NCBI GenBank assembly: GCA_018333525.1
Contig: JAGXTF010000118.1
Location: forward strand, 62,001 to 126,000
Direction of reading: 5' to 3'
Source of the DNA: Bacteroidota bacterium
Lineage (GTDB): Bacteria; Bacteroidota; Bacteroidia; NS11-12g; UBA955
DNA length: 64,000 nt
Shown: piece by piece, positions 53,392-62,371 of the stretch
Layout: each line of letters begins with the position of its first letter
How positions within the stretch are numbered: the first letter of the stretch is position 1
Program-made: the position numbers and the translations under genes
The notes under the pieces: model-generated
Database searches by the model: none
What the model saw: only the letters and a program-made list of their open reading frames with translations
Told to the model about the DNA's origin: nothing

Positions 53392-55862
53392 TAATCATTA
53401 AGATAGATTTTAAAAGTTGTTCCAACACCAATTTCACTTTCTACTTCAATCTTTCCACCAAGGGATGTTACTTGGGATTTTGTCATAAATAATCCCACTC
53501 CTTTACCTTCATGAGTGGAATGAAATCTTTTGTATAGTCCGAATAATTGACCATTTAGGGCATCCATATCCATACCTAGACCATTGTCGGTAAATGTCAA
53601 TAATAACCCATCACGAGTTTTTGTTCCAAGTATATTAATTTCTGGAATCCTATTGGGATTGTGATACTTTATGCTATTGGATATTAAGTTGTAGAAGATG
53701 CTGTGTATATAACTTCGGATAGAAGTGATATTTTGTACTTCGATAAAATTATATGTGAGTCGTACCTTGTTTTTTTCAAACAATTCCGAAATGCTACTGC
53801 GTATATCTTCAACTAAATCTTCCAATATTATTGGTTCTTTCCTATCTTGTAACTGTCGTTTTACATGAAGAATTTGGTTCAGATCCTGAATAACACTATC
53901 AAGTCTGGTTGTAGATGTGTTTATCTCTTTTAAAATTGTTATGCGCTCTTCAGTTGTCAAATCATCAAATAACAACAGTGAATCTGAATAGGCCATTAAA
54001 TTGGCAACAGGTGAGCGCAGATTATGAGAAACAATAAAAGCAAATTGTTCTAAGTCATTTTTTTGGGCTATTAAGTCATTTGTGATTTTTTCCCTTTCGA
54101 TTTCAGCTTGCTTACTTTGAGTCATATTTGTCATAGCGCCAACCATCCTTACTGGAGTGTCATCCTCTCGTAAAATATATCCCTTATCATGTATGAAAGC
54201 GAGATCTCCATTTTTCATTATAATTCTGTATTCAGATTCCCAGAAAATACTTTTTTCATTTTCAAGAGCATTTGATATTTCTCTTTTTACACGTTCCTTA
54301 TCATCTTGATGTATTAAGGTAATCCAAGAATCAATGTGTTGAAATTCAGCTTGTGAATAACCAGTTAGATCATAAAAGTTGTCAGAACGAAATAAACTAT
54401 CCGAGATAACATCCCAGTCCCAGATAACATCGTTAGTTGCTTTCATCACTAGTTCATATCGCTCATTGTTAAGTCTTATCGACTCTTCAATTCGTTTTCT
54501 CTCTGAAATATTGATTGCGCCGATACTTAATCCAGTGACCACTCCATATTCTGTAACAATCGGATGCATGCTAACCTGGAGCCAGGTATCCCCGTGTTTT
54601 TGACTATAATATAGGACTTCGTATCTTAATGCATTCCTTTGTGATAGAACTTGACCAATCTTTATTTCGACCTCCTCGCGCCTTGTTCCATGCATAAGTT
54701 CAACATAATTCAGCCCGGGTTTAAGATTAGTTTGAAACTGATCAAGTGCTAATTGCATTGCCAAATTATTATAAGCAACGATTTGTGCATTACGATCAAG
54801 CAAAACATAGGCAGTATCCGAATTTTCAAGTATATTTCTAAAGTGAGCCTTTGTTTCCGCCAAACGCAATTCAGCATATTTACGCGAGGTAATATCTTGA
54901 ACTGTCCCAACTAATCTGGCTGGTTTGCTATTATCGTCTCCTAGCTCCAAACCCCAAGCGCTATCTATCCAACGAACTTGAGAGTCTTGCAGCACAATAC
55001 GATAATCGATTGAGTTTCTCTGCCCTGGGTTATTAAAAGTTTGGTAAATTGCTCTAATAACTGCAGATTGATCTTCTGGATGTAACAATCCTAGAAAATC
55101 ATCATATGTTACATCAATATTTGTATTATTAAATCCTAGAATTCGATATACTTCCTCGGACCACTTTATCGGATTTTTTGCAATGTCCTCCGTATTTGAC
55201 AAAATCATTTCCCAACTTCCGAACTTTGCCATTCTTTGAGCATCGGCCATAAGTTCACGACTTTGTTGGAGTTTTATGTCGGCTAGTTTCCTGTGGGTTA
55301 CGTCTTTAGAAGTTCCGTCAATGCGAACAAGCTTACCATATTCGTCCAAAGTGGGTATGACCTTGTTTTCAATCCATTTTGTTTCGCCGTTTTTATGAAT
55401 TATCCGGTATTCATTTGTAATCGTTTTTCCAGCTGAAAGTTCTGCGACCTGATGCTCTACAATATGTTGATCATCATCATGTATTAATCTCATCCATAAT
55501 GAGTTATCCTCGATAAAGTTCTCTGGAGGATATCCATAGAGTGTGTAACAATACTCTGACATGTGTGTTACAGTATATCGCTGCATATCCACAGAGAAAA
55601 CAACTTCCTCAATATTATTAAATACCATACTGAGTTCCGCATTCTTTTTCTCAAGCTCTGCCTTTTCTGCCCGAAGCGTGCTATGTAGTTCAACCATTTC
55701 ATCTGAGCAAAGTTCAATGGTACGTTCAAGCATTTTCCTATCCTTATCGCAATGTTCTAGGGCTTCGGCTATTGAGTTAAATAGGGTTTGATATTCAATC
55801 GGAATAACATACCCATCGCCGAGGTGCTTTGTTACTAATCTATAAAGTAATTTATTATACAA
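53391..55862 (-). CDS. Sensor histidine kinase with four PAS domains
   Basis: 823 aa and soluble, with no membrane segment. A coiled N-terminus (about 40-85) leads to four PAS/PAC units over about 85-195, 205-325, 335-465 and 470-600. The DHp box is F-I-V-S-H-N-L-R-S-P-V, with His near 615. The CA domain has F-Y-N-L-I-S-N-S-I-K-Y-H, T-D-N-G-L-G-M-D and G-K-G-V-G-L-F. It lies between the FIST gene (3-base gap) and the receiver. The FIST protein is a likely sensory input and the receiver a likely output. The ligand is unknown. Confidence 0.92.
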   Translation of the reverse strand: MYNKLLYRLVTKHLGDGYVIPIEYQTLFNSIAEALEHCDKDRKMLERTIELCSDEMVELHSTLRAEKAELEKKNAELSMVFNNIEEVVFSVDMQRYTVTHMSEYCYTLYGYPPENFIEDNSLWMRLIHDDDQHIVEHQVAELSAGKTITNEYRIIHKNGETKWIENKVIPTLDEYGKLVRIDGTSKDVTHRKLADIKLQQSRELMADAQRMAKFGSWEMILSNTEDIAKNPIKWSEEVYRILGFNNTNIDVTYDDFLGLLHPEDQSAVIRAIYQTFNNPGQRNSIDYRIVLQDSQVRWIDSAWGLELGDDNSKPARLVGTVQDITSRKYAELRLAETKAHFRNILENSDTAYVLLDRNAQIVAYNNLAMQLALDQFQTNLKPGLNYVELMHGTRREEVEIKIGQVLSQRNALRYEVLYYSQKHGDTWLQVSMHPIVTEYGVVTGLSIGAINISERKRIEESIRLNNERYELVMKATNDVIWDWDVISDSLFRSDNFYDLTGYSQAEFQHIDSWITLIHQDDKERVKREISNALENEKSIFWESEYRIIMKNGDLAFIHDKGYILREDDTPVRMVGAMTNMTQSKQAEIEREKITNDLIAQKNDLEQFAFIVSHNLRSPVANLMAYSDSLLLFDDLTTEERITILKEINTSTTRLDSVIQDLNQILHVKRQLQDRKEPIILEDLVEDIRSSISELFEKNKVRLTYNFIEVQNITSIRSYIHSIFYNLISNSIKYHNPNRIPEINILGTKTRDGLLLTFTDNGLGMDMDALNGQLFGLYKRFHSTHEGKGVGLFMTKSQVTSLGGKIEVESEIGVGTTFKIYLND

Positions 55863-55865
55863 AAG

Positions 55866-57020
55866 TTAATCTTCTGAAATCGTAGTAATTGTCATGGTTT
55901 GATTGTGTAGTTCACACTTCATGAACTCGAATGTCGGAGAAATCTCACCATAAGAATAGAAACCGGTAATAATTGTTTGAGGTCCATATACTTCTCGCAC
56001 TGTTTCTATCTCTTCTTCAATTCTTTTGTCAAGTACCAGTTTACGACCTACACAGCTGATAAGAATTGCTAGTTCTGGATTTCGATTACCTAAAATACTG
56101 TGTTTTGCGGCTATATTGGCGCCTTCAACTAAGCGATCAAGATTCGCTTTCATCAATCGAGCATAATTACCTTCAGGCATATTACCAGCAAATATGAGAG
56201 ATTTTGTTTCTTCATCAATTGAAAGGATAGTTCTTACCAGCGACGTGTCACTATCAGTTGATCGTATACTTAATGGGAATAATAATGCAGATCCCGGTAA
56301 TTCTGATGCAAAATCCCCAAGATATAATTTATAAACGTCTAAGGCAGGTTTATGGTCTAATTCATAAAGAATATTGTCTTTACTTCGGGTTATAAATCTT
56401 TCAGGGCCAAAAGAATCCCATCCACCGATACTTCCATAAGTTATAGTAATGGAATCTCCATAAAAGCCCACTGCAGCGACCCGACCAGATCTAGGTTCTT
56501 CATTTAATCCTACAAGAGTCTCTTTAAAGCTATTTCCATCCCCAGATAATCCACCTGTTATAATTACATTTTTTGGAAAATGCTCATATAACCCACGGAC
56601 TAACTCGCTGCCGTTTACCTCATGCCCATCCGATACCACAAGCACATATTGCAGTTTTGCGCCGTTTAATTGAGTCGCTAATTTTTTTCCTACAGCATAA
56701 CTATCTTCCTCATGTTTAATATCAGCGACAGCAACAGCATGTTTGGAATTTTGTAATGCAATTGCTACTAATGAAATACTGCTGTCTAAAACTTGAACAT
56801 CTGCAATTTCACCTGCCGTAGAGGCTATAAGAATATCAGCGGATACAAATTGCTCTTTAATTTGTTTATAAATTGCACCTTGTTCAAGTAAAGATTTTGC
56901 CGAAAATGCCAGCACTAATTGGAAGTTATCTAATGGAAGGTCCGAAGAACGCAGAGTTTTCCAACCAGAATCAGTAGAAAAAGTTTGTTGTAAGATATGC
57001 ATTTTACCTTCAAAAGACAA
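55866..57020 (-). CDS. FIST N/C-domain sensory protein
   Basis: 384 aa. The FIST N-terminal domain is at about residues 30-225 (A-S-T-A-G-E-I, G-G-L-S-G-D-G, V-G-F-Y-G-D) and FIST_C at about 230-375 (A-L-D-V-Y-K-L-Y-L-G, F-A-G-N-M-P-E-G, S-C-V-G-R, G-F-Y-S-Y-G-E-I). FIST proteins bind small ligands, and NosP-type members carry haem and sense nitric oxide, controlling a neighbouring kinase. No haem-ligand residue can be assigned here. It is the first gene of the operon with the kinase; a second in-frame ATG (57002) is also possible. The 376 bases upstream (57021-57396) are AT-rich with no gene. Confidence 0.88.
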   Translation of the reverse strand: MSFEGKMHILQQTFSTDSGWKTLRSSDLPLDNFQLVLAFSAKSLLEQGAIYKQIKEQFVSADILIASTAGEIADVQVLDSSISLVAIALQNSKHAVAVADIKHEEDSYAVGKKLATQLNGAKLQYVLVVSDGHEVNGSELVRGLYEHFPKNVIITGGLSGDGNSFKETLVGLNEEPRSGRVAAVGFYGDSITITYGSIGGWDSFGPERFITRSKDNILYELDHKPALDVYKLYLGDFASELPGSALLFPLSIRSTDSDTSLVRTILSIDEETKSLIFAGNMPEGNYARLMKANLDRLVEGANIAAKHSILGNRNPELAILISCVGRKLVLDKRIEEEIETVREVYGPQTIITGFYSYGEISPTFEFMKCELHNQTMTITTISED

Positions 57021-57396
57021 AAATACAAAATATCATTGTAAAATTATGGTAGTCTATATTTTTAAGATAAACCTCATTTGAGTTGAACTTTTGAATGTAA
57101 TTTTCGAGATAGAAAAAATAAGTGACCTAATCCAAAGACCCGGCTTTGATTTACGAAAATTTATATGTAGTAAGTACTAAGACAGAATATAGCTAATTAA
57201 TACAAGAAAGCAGGATTAAGTTGTCAACACGTTCATTGCGACCACAACTCAAAAAACACCGGGAATTCAATTTTAGGACAACTACCAGCCTTAGAAAGTT
57301 TAAATAATACAATGTGCCATCTGGTTTTTAGACTTGAAAATGAGAGGATGGTATTTTTTAAGACGGATAAAATTTAATAAAACTGAATCGACACTC

Positions 57397-57897
57397 TTAA
57401 AATAGTCCTTCGTCTGCCAATGAAAGATATCCTTCTGAAGTTAGAATTAGGTGATCAAGTAACTTTAAATCCATGTATTCAGAAGCCACTTTTAATTTCT
57501 GAGTGATGGATATATCAGCATCTGATGGTTTGCAATTGCCACTTGGGTGGTTATGAGAGAGAATAATTCCTGTCGCGTTGGTTTTTATTGCCAGTTGAAA
57601 AATCTCTTTGTAGTTAACCACAACTCCGGAAGTTGAACCTAAACCTATTTGGCTCACTCCTAAACAATAATTTGCATGATTGAGTAGATGGACATAGAAC
57701 ATCTCTTTAAAACCAATCTTACGCATATCATAGGCTTTTAAGAGGCAGTTATATGCATCCTCTGAGGAATTAAATTTTATGGGGTGCAATGCCAACTGGT
57801 AATTGTAAATGATTTCCATCTCATGTAGGATTGGCCTTTCTAAGGCTTCACTTTCTCCATGGAATTTGTTGGTTCTTTTACTGCATAAAATGCCCAA
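57397..57897 (-). CDS. radC: RadC-like JAB/MPN domain protein
   Basis: 166 aa. The metal-binding motif S-H-N-H-P-S-G-N-C-K-P-S-D-A-D near residue 115 is complete. The family is frequent on mobile elements; the role is undetermined despite its name. It lacks the N-terminal helix-hairpin-helix domain of full-length chromosomal RadC, as most element copies do. It is monocistronic and lies between the sensory operon and the repeat copy at 58022-58081. Confidence 0.88.
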   Translation of the reverse strand: MGILCSKRTNKFHGESEALERPILHEMEIIYNYQLALHPIKFNSSEDAYNCLLKAYDMRKIGFKEMFYVHLLNHANYCLGVSQIGLGSTSGVVVNYKEIFQLAIKTNATGIILSHNHPSGNCKPSDADISITQKLKVASEYMDLKLLDHLILTSEGYLSLADEGLF

Positions 57898-58021
57898 AGG
57901 CTTTCAAGGTATGTGATTATGTCAGAAAAGCAAGGAGGAATCCAAAAGGAGCATTCCTTGATGTCTGATAAACATTCCCTTGTATTGCATGGTTAAGGAT
58001 AGAAAGATCAATACAAAAAAT

Positions 58022-58081
58022 GGCGAAGCTGGACCCATCCAACCTCGCCTGCTATGAAAACTTAAATCTACCCACGACAAA
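58022..58081 (-). repeat. Hairpin plus conserved 30-nt repeat, copy 2
   Basis: 58052-58081 matches 23675-23704 at 29 of 30 bases (C for A at one position). On the minus strand it is followed by GGCGA/TCGCC with an inner TGGA/TCCA stem (58022-58049) and TTTTTT. The gap 57898-58457 has no other convincing gene; the short frame through the repeat is conserved only because the bases are. Confidence 0.6.
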
Positions 58082-58457
58082 AATACGCAATCCAGTGCAT
58101 CATTATTGGTGTATTGGTAAAGTAAAAAGAGTAGTTCATAAAGTTCTAATGCTAATATGCTGATAATTTTGTCTGACAAAGTGGTTAAATTGAAAAGAAT
58201 TTTATATTTGTATTTGAAACGATCTGAAGCTGTTGTTTTGTGACAATAGCTAAGTTAATGACCTTATTCCCTCTGAGTGTGTTGCCTTTGTAATAAAGGA
58301 GCAGCTCAGTATTGTTTCCAAAAAAAGAATTTTATTATGCAAACAATAAGACCTTCACCTGGTGGAATTTAGATTCGACCACCTTTGATTATCCGCTGAA
58401 CGAATTAATGGTGTGTATCAAGTTCAGTAAAAAAAATAAAATACTAAAATAAAAATT

Positions 58458-58841
58458 ATGAAATCGACACTATTAAAACTGTACATTGTTATTGCCCTTG
58501 GCTGTAGTTCTGTTATTGCGAAAGCTGATTTTTTGTTAATTGTTAACCCTACCGGGCCAATGCCGTCATGCACATTCAACTATACGGTTTGGGATGCAAA
58601 TGGAGTTGCAATATATTCCGGCAATAATTTCAATCCACCGCCGACAACATGCATTTCAACATCTCTAACACCTTCTTACATAACCTTTAGCGTGGGTACA
58701 TGTGGATCTTACACTATGAATATTAATTCATCTGTTTGGGCTTGCAACCCTCCAGATCCCTGCTATGGCCTAAAGAGCAATACCTGGGCGCAGAATGGCA
58801 TCTGTTCTCCAAACGGAGATGTACTCACGATAAATATTTAG
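58458..58841 (+). CDS. Small secreted Cys-rich protein
   Basis: 127 aa. Signal peptide at residues 1-23 (cleaved near A-K-A), leaving about 104 residues with six cysteines, P-P-T-T-C, C-G-S-Y-T and a C-N-P-P-D-P-C-Y-G cluster. The fold is probably a small disulphide-stapled beta sandwich. It has an A-rich leader, a perfect 15-bp terminator 60 bases after the stop and no partner, so it should be expressed on its own, possibly at a high level. The function is unknown; a secreted toxin, adhesin or decoy is possible. Confidence 0.65.
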   Translation: MKSTLLKLYIVIALGCSSVIAKADFLLIVNPTGPMPSCTFNYTVWDANGVAIYSGNNFNPPPTTCISTSLTPSYITFSVGTCGSYTMNINSSVWACNPPDPCYGLKSNTWAQNGICSPNGDVLTINI

Positions 58842-58905
58842 AATTTCGTATTTTATCGAATGAGTCTTTCGATTGAATAAAACGGATGTATTTATTGAAA
58901 ATTTA

Positions 58906-58953
58906 GCAAAGCAGTCAGACATTAGTCTGACTGCTTTGCAAGGAGAATTTTTT
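58906..58953 (+). terminator. Strong rho-independent terminator after the secreted Cys-rich gene
   Basis: 58906-58920 and 58925-58939 pair perfectly over 15 bases with an ATTA loop, followed by a run of eight or more T. The gap continues to 59395 with no credible gene: the 81-codon frame there is hydrophobic without start or family. Confidence 0.88.
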
Positions 58954-59395
58954 TTACAAATAAATAAATGGATGTTTTAAAGGCACACTCCAAATTATTA
59001 GGTATTTTAATTTTAGAGTCCATCAAACATTGAGGTCCTAGCTTGCATAACAAAAGAGCTTTTTAAATGTGACTTTGGGGTAAATATGTTGGAAATGTAA
59101 TTGATTAATACTGAATCAATTTTCTGGCACCCTTGTAAATGAATTTGACTCTAAACATGAATTCTGTAAAAAATGTACCTGGAACTGAAATGTATATTTC
59201 ATTATGATACTTATAATATCGTTTTAGTTATATATAATTTGCATTTTAGATATTTGACATCCAATCTCCTATTGATTTTAAAGATTTTGTATTTAAGAAA
59301 TTTTGGTTTTCCTATTGTATCATTAGGATTTTTTATTATCTTCGTTCAACAGAATTCTCACTTAACCTTTGTGTTGAAACTTTTAGTAGTACAGA

Positions 59396-59788
59396 ATGAA
59401 TATTCTACTTATAGATGACGATAAAAGTTTTTTATTTGTAAATTCTTTAATTTTAGGCAAATTAAAGTATATAAATAACATAAATAAGCACAGCAATGTT
59501 CAGGATGCTGTTTCCTTTATTAAAAGTGATTTTGAAAAAGAAGGCAGAATTCCAGATTTAATTCTATTGGATATTAATATGCCAGTGTTAGATGGCTTTG
59601 ATTTTTTACATTTAGTACAGGATTTTAGAGAGGACCTTAAAAAAAAGCTTAAAGTCGCAATGCTTACATCCTCTATTGATCCACGCGATAAACAATTATC
59701 TTTTAAATTTCCTCAGGTAATCGAATTTTTCGAAAAACCACTTAATTTGGAAAAATTTGAATCAACGATAAAAAGAATTTCAAATTGA
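59396..59788 (+). CDS. Stand-alone response-regulator receiver, second copy
   Basis: 130 aa. L-L-I-D-D-D-K at the N-terminus, the phospho-acceptor L-L-D-I-N-M-P-V near residue 60, the switch M-L-T-S-S-I and F-F-E-K-P are in place. It is a paralogue of 52978-53391 (shared S-S-I-D-x-R-D and the order of helices). Its partner appears to be the PAS/DHp protein 37 bases downstream and not a full kinase. A phospho-donor would have to come from elsewhere, possibly the kinase at 53391. Confidence 0.85.
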   Translation: MNILLIDDDKSFLFVNSLILGKLKYINNINKHSNVQDAVSFIKSDFEKEGRIPDLILLDINMPVLDGFDFLHLVQDFREDLKKKLKVAMLTSSIDPRDKQLSFKFPQVIEFFEKPLNLEKFESTIKRISN

Positions 59789-59825
59789 GAATAATCTGCT
59801 AAAAATATAGAACTTAAAACTACCA

Positions 59826-60398
59826 ATGATAAGTTTTGATATTATTGACCATGTTCGAGAAGGATTTCAAATTATTTCAAATGAATGGAAATATCTTTAC
59901 TTAAATCTCAAGAGTATAGAACATAGCCGATTTAGAAGGGAGGATTTAATAGGGAAATCGATGATGGAGGTTTATCCAGGAATTGAAAATACGGATATGT
60001 TTCGTCGTCTTGAAGACTCTATGAGAACAGGTTCAACACATATTTTTGAAAATGAATTTACTTACCCAGATGGTTTTAAAGATTGGTTTGAATTGCATGT
60101 GCTACCTGTGCCTGATGGTTTACTAATTATCTCAATTAACATAAGCGAAAGAAAAAAAATAGAATCATTCAAAGAAAAATATACAGGCGAATTAGAGGAA
60201 CTAATACACTTTATGACACACCAAATTAGACACCCAATCACAGTAATAATGAGCATAGAATCATTGTCTAATAATGGAAAAATGACAAATGAAGATTTGG
60301 AAATAGCGATTAAAGTTATGAAAGAGAGTATTGCAAAACTGGACAATTTGACCAGAATACTTATGAAAAGACTCAACAAAATAGTTGTTGACGGATAA
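59826..60398 (+). CDS. PAS/DHp protein lacking the kinase ATPase domain
   Basis: 190 aa. The PAS domain is at about 5-115 (V-R-E-G-F-Q-I-I-S, Y-L-Y-L-N, I-G-K-S-M-M-E-V-Y-P). It is followed by a DHp helix with the H-box F-M-T-H-Q-I-R-H-P-I-T near residue 140. The protein ends after the second DHp helix. The CA (HATPase) domain is absent, and the 155 bases between the stop and the right-end HTH cannot hold it in any frame. It may be a phosphotransfer protein or a product of truncation. It is coupled by position to the receiver 37 bases upstream. Confidence 0.78.
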   Translation: MISFDIIDHVREGFQIISNEWKYLYLNLKSIEHSRFRREDLIGKSMMEVYPGIENTDMFRRLEDSMRTGSTHIFENEFTYPDGFKDWFELHVLPVPDGLLIISINISERKKIESFKEKYTGELEELIHFMTHQIRHPITVIMSIESLSNNGKMTNEDLEIAIKVMKESIAKLDNLTRILMKRLNKIVVDG

Positions 60399-60553
60399 TA
60401 GATTTCAAAAGTCATAAACATAAAGAAGTACGGAGGTTTTTTCAGGCTACGGAATGTAGGTACATGCTTTCCTTAACTTAGTTATTTGCTGAATTCTAAT
60501 TTTACATGGCCGAAATTCCGGGAAGCCTACACTTACAGATCGGCCTAAAAAGT

Positions 60554-60856
60554 TTACATTTTGATTTCCTGAAGGAAGAGTTGGATTTTGGGTCCGTGGC
60601 CAGAATGAGGCTGACGTCGTCCATTTTCCCAATTGGTAATTGTACACTCGGTTACCCCAAGGATCATGGCTACATCCTTTTGTAGAAGCCCCTTGTCCAT
60701 TCTTGTCTTTCTAATTCTCTGACCAAAGGTTTGAGGGTTCATTGGATATCCGGGAATCTTGCGTTTTTTGGCATTTAGGATGATATGACCAAATGGCAAC
60801 GCATCTATGTCCCTGTGGCTATTACAACCACCCTGACCGGGATTGCGTTTGCGCAC
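60554..60856 (-). CDS. XRE-family HTH at the right end, continuous with int in the excised circle
   Basis: The frame gives 100 aa, but only the 84 residues before the stop belong to the element; the first 16 or so codons are comM antisense. I-P-G-Y-P-M-N-P-Q-T-F-G-Q-R-I-R-K, L-L-Q-K-D-V-A and G-V-T-E-C-T-I-T-N-W-E-N-G-R define the HTH. Joining the ends at TGT places this frame directly behind the integrase codon 493, with no stop, giving a 577-residue protein. In the integrated state a TTG at 60797-60799 or the comM-derived ATG at 60854-60856 must serve as start. It has a paralogue at 51074-51334. Confidence 0.82.
   Translation of the reverse strand: MRKRNPGQGGCNSHRDIDALPFGHIILNAKKRKIPGYPMNPQTFGQRIRKTRMDKGLLQKDVAMILGVTECTITNWENGRRQPHSGHGPKIQLFLQEIKM
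60796..60820 (+). other. attR: right junction of the element
   Basis: The element arm GCAACGCATCTA (60796-60807) meets comM CCCTGTGGC across TGT (60808-60810). Joined to the left-end arm it gives a near-palindrome: 10 of 12 positions match the reverse complement of TAGTTGTGTTGC, around a central TG. Confidence 0.85.
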
Positions 60857-61296
60857 CGGGAGTGGTAAACAGATATTTGAGTAAAATCAGTGGTCCTTTA
60901 TTGGACAGGATTGATATTCATATTGAAGTAACGCCTGTTTCTTTTGATGAATTAACTGCAAGAAAACGAAGTTCAGAAAACAGTGCTGATGTGCGAAAAA
61001 GGGTGATGGTTGCCAGAGAAATTCAGCAAAAAAGATATGCGGATTCTGAGGGAATTTATTGCAATGCGCAATTGCCCAGCAACCGTGTACAGGAGGTTTG
61101 CGAAATTGATTCAGCAGGAGCAACTTTATTAAAAACTGCCATGCAAAGATTGAATTTAAGTGCCCGCGCTTACGACAGAATTCTAAAAGTAAGCCGCACC
61201 ATTGCAGACATGGCAGGCAGCGAAAATATAAAAGTGGAACATCTGGCAGAGGCCATTCACTACAGGAGTTTGGACAGGGAGAATTGGGGCGGGTGA
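60808..61296 (+). pseudogene. comM: comM, 3' part
   Basis: 163 codons including stop, beginning C-P-C-G-Y-Y-N-H-P (rest of sensor-1), then L-L-D-R-I-D-I-H-I-E-V and the C-terminal lid with the arginine finger region R-A-Y-D-R-I-L-K-V-S-R. The frame is that of the 5' part at 16471-17550. An ATG at 60793 in the element is in frame and could start translation of this fragment, but it lacks the Walker motifs. It is convergent with the right-end HTH. The gene is recoverable by precise excision. Confidence 0.92.
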
Positions 61297-61332
61297 GTTG
61301 AATGGTGATGGGACTCGCCGCGCTGGGGTGGC

Positions 61333-61370
61333 GGTTGGTCTCACTCCGCTTCGCTGCCTAATGACCAACC
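61333..61370 (+). terminator. Possible hairpin after comM
   Basis: GGTTGGTC (61333-61340) pairs with GACCAACC (61363-61370) across a 22-base loop. There is no T-run, so it is only weakly terminator-like. The remaining bases to 61444 hold no gene. Confidence 0.3.
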
Positions 61371-61444
61371 GAAGGAGAAATGTAATATAAACATAGTTAT
61401 ATGCTGCCCTTCTTTTCTGTTGATTGTTTTGTCTCTATTGTTTA

Positions 61445-62371
61445 TTAACTAAAAGATGCCCGATACTCAAGTGGCGAAATATTCATTTTGGATTTAAATA
61501 ATTTACTGAATGATTGTGGATGCTCAAATCCCAACTGGTATGCAATTTCACTTACTGTGAGATTTGTGGTTGATAACGCTTCTTTCGCTTTTTCGATTAG
61601 TTTGTTATGAATATGCTGTTGAGTGCTTTGTCCTGTGATAGTTCTCAGCATATCACTTAAATAATTGGGCGATAGATTTAATTTCTCAGCAAAAAATTGA
61701 ACTGTTGGAAGTCCGGATTCAATTATTTTGTCGCTTTCGAAATATTCGTCAAGCAAAATTTCCATTTTTGTCAGTAAATCGCTGCTTGCTGTTTTGCGGG
61801 TAATGAATTGCCTGTTGTAAAATCGGTTGGAATAATTGAGTAATAGCTCAATCTGTGAAACCATTACATCTTGGCTAAATTGGTCTATCGAATGATTGTA
61901 TTCTTTTTCAATATTCTTGAAAATCTCTTCAATCATTGCTTCTTCAGTTTCGGATAAATGCAAAGCTTCATTTACTGCATATGAAAAGAACCCGTATTTT
62001 TTTATGGTTTTTCCGATTGGATAATTTCTAATAAGGTCAGGATGAAAAATCAATAACCATCCATCGGGGTGCTCATTTTCGCTTTGGGTCGTTGATGCAA
62101 TTTGGCCCGGTTCCATAAATGCTAAAACTCCTTCGTCAAAGTCGTAATAATTTTGACCATAACTGAACTTGCAATCAGAGTTATGCTTTATTGAAACTGT
62201 GTAAAAATTCAATATTACTTTAACCGAATTCTCTATGGAAGATAAATGAACATCGCTATAATTTATCAAACTAACCAATGGGTGTTTAGGCTTTGGGACT
62301 CCCATTAATTTATGCAATTCCGAAACAGAATTTATTTTAATGATTTTATTTTCTTTTGAACTCATAGTCAT
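61445..62371 (-). CDS. AraC-family transcriptional regulator
   Basis: 308 aa. An N-terminal cupin-type sensing part of about 190 residues is followed by a C-terminal double HTH. The second HTH is complete, with V-S-E-I-A-Y-Q-L-G-F-E-H-P-Q-S-F-S-K-L-F-K and the terminal S-P-L-E-Y-R. Its start overlaps the end of the SDR gene by 4 bases, so it is translated with it and probably controls it. It lies outside the element on the comM side, 148 bases from the comM stop and convergent with it. Confidence 0.88.
   Translation of the reverse strand: MTMSSKENKIIKINSVSELHKLMGVPKPKHPLVSLINYSDVHLSSIENSVKVILNFYTVSIKHNSDCKFSYGQNYYDFDEGVLAFMEPGQIASTTQSENEHPDGWLLIFHPDLIRNYPIGKTIKKYGFFSYAVNEALHLSETEEAMIEEIFKNIEKEYNHSIDQFSQDVMVSQIELLLNYSNRFYNRQFITRKTASSDLLTKMEILLDEYFESDKIIESGLPTVQFFAEKLNLSPNYLSDMLRTITGQSTQQHIHNKLIEKAKEALSTTNLTVSEIAYQLGFEHPQSFSKLFKSKMNISPLEYRASFS

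Larger units (their letters stand above)
17533..60810. mobile_element. 43.3 kb integrative element inserted in comM
   Basis: The boundaries are set by the two comM fragments, whose frames rejoin exactly (codon 354 ends at 17532, TGT at 17533 or 60808, then CCC at 60811). A serine integrase lies at the left end and an HTH gene at the right. Contents include a second serine recombinase, two VirD4/HerA-like ATPases, replication-like and XRE genes, RadC, a Dam methylase and varied cargo. No relaxase or T4SS channel genes were recognised, so it is best called an integrative or possibly mobilisable element, not a proven ICE or prophage. No capsid, terminase or tail gene was seen. Confidence 0.9.

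Noticed and set aside
57922-58179. 85-codon minus-strand frame across the repeat copy
   Set aside because: Similarity to the frame at 23602-23817 is explained by the shared 30-nt repeat; the rest does not match and there is no plausible protein family.
59173-59418. 81-codon frame before the second receiver
   Set aside because: Hydrophobic and AT-driven, no signal pattern or family, and its end overlaps the start of the well-supported receiver gene.
17533-60810. Prophage interpretation of the element
   Set aside because: A Rep_O-like protein, RuvC-like protein and XRE genes might suggest a phage, but no terminase, portal, capsid, tail or lysis gene was recognised.
17533-60810. CRISPR arrays, rRNA and tRNA genes
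   Set aside because: No regularly spaced repeats and no tRNA-like cloverleaf or rRNA sequence was noticed; the insertion site is a protein gene, not a tRNA.
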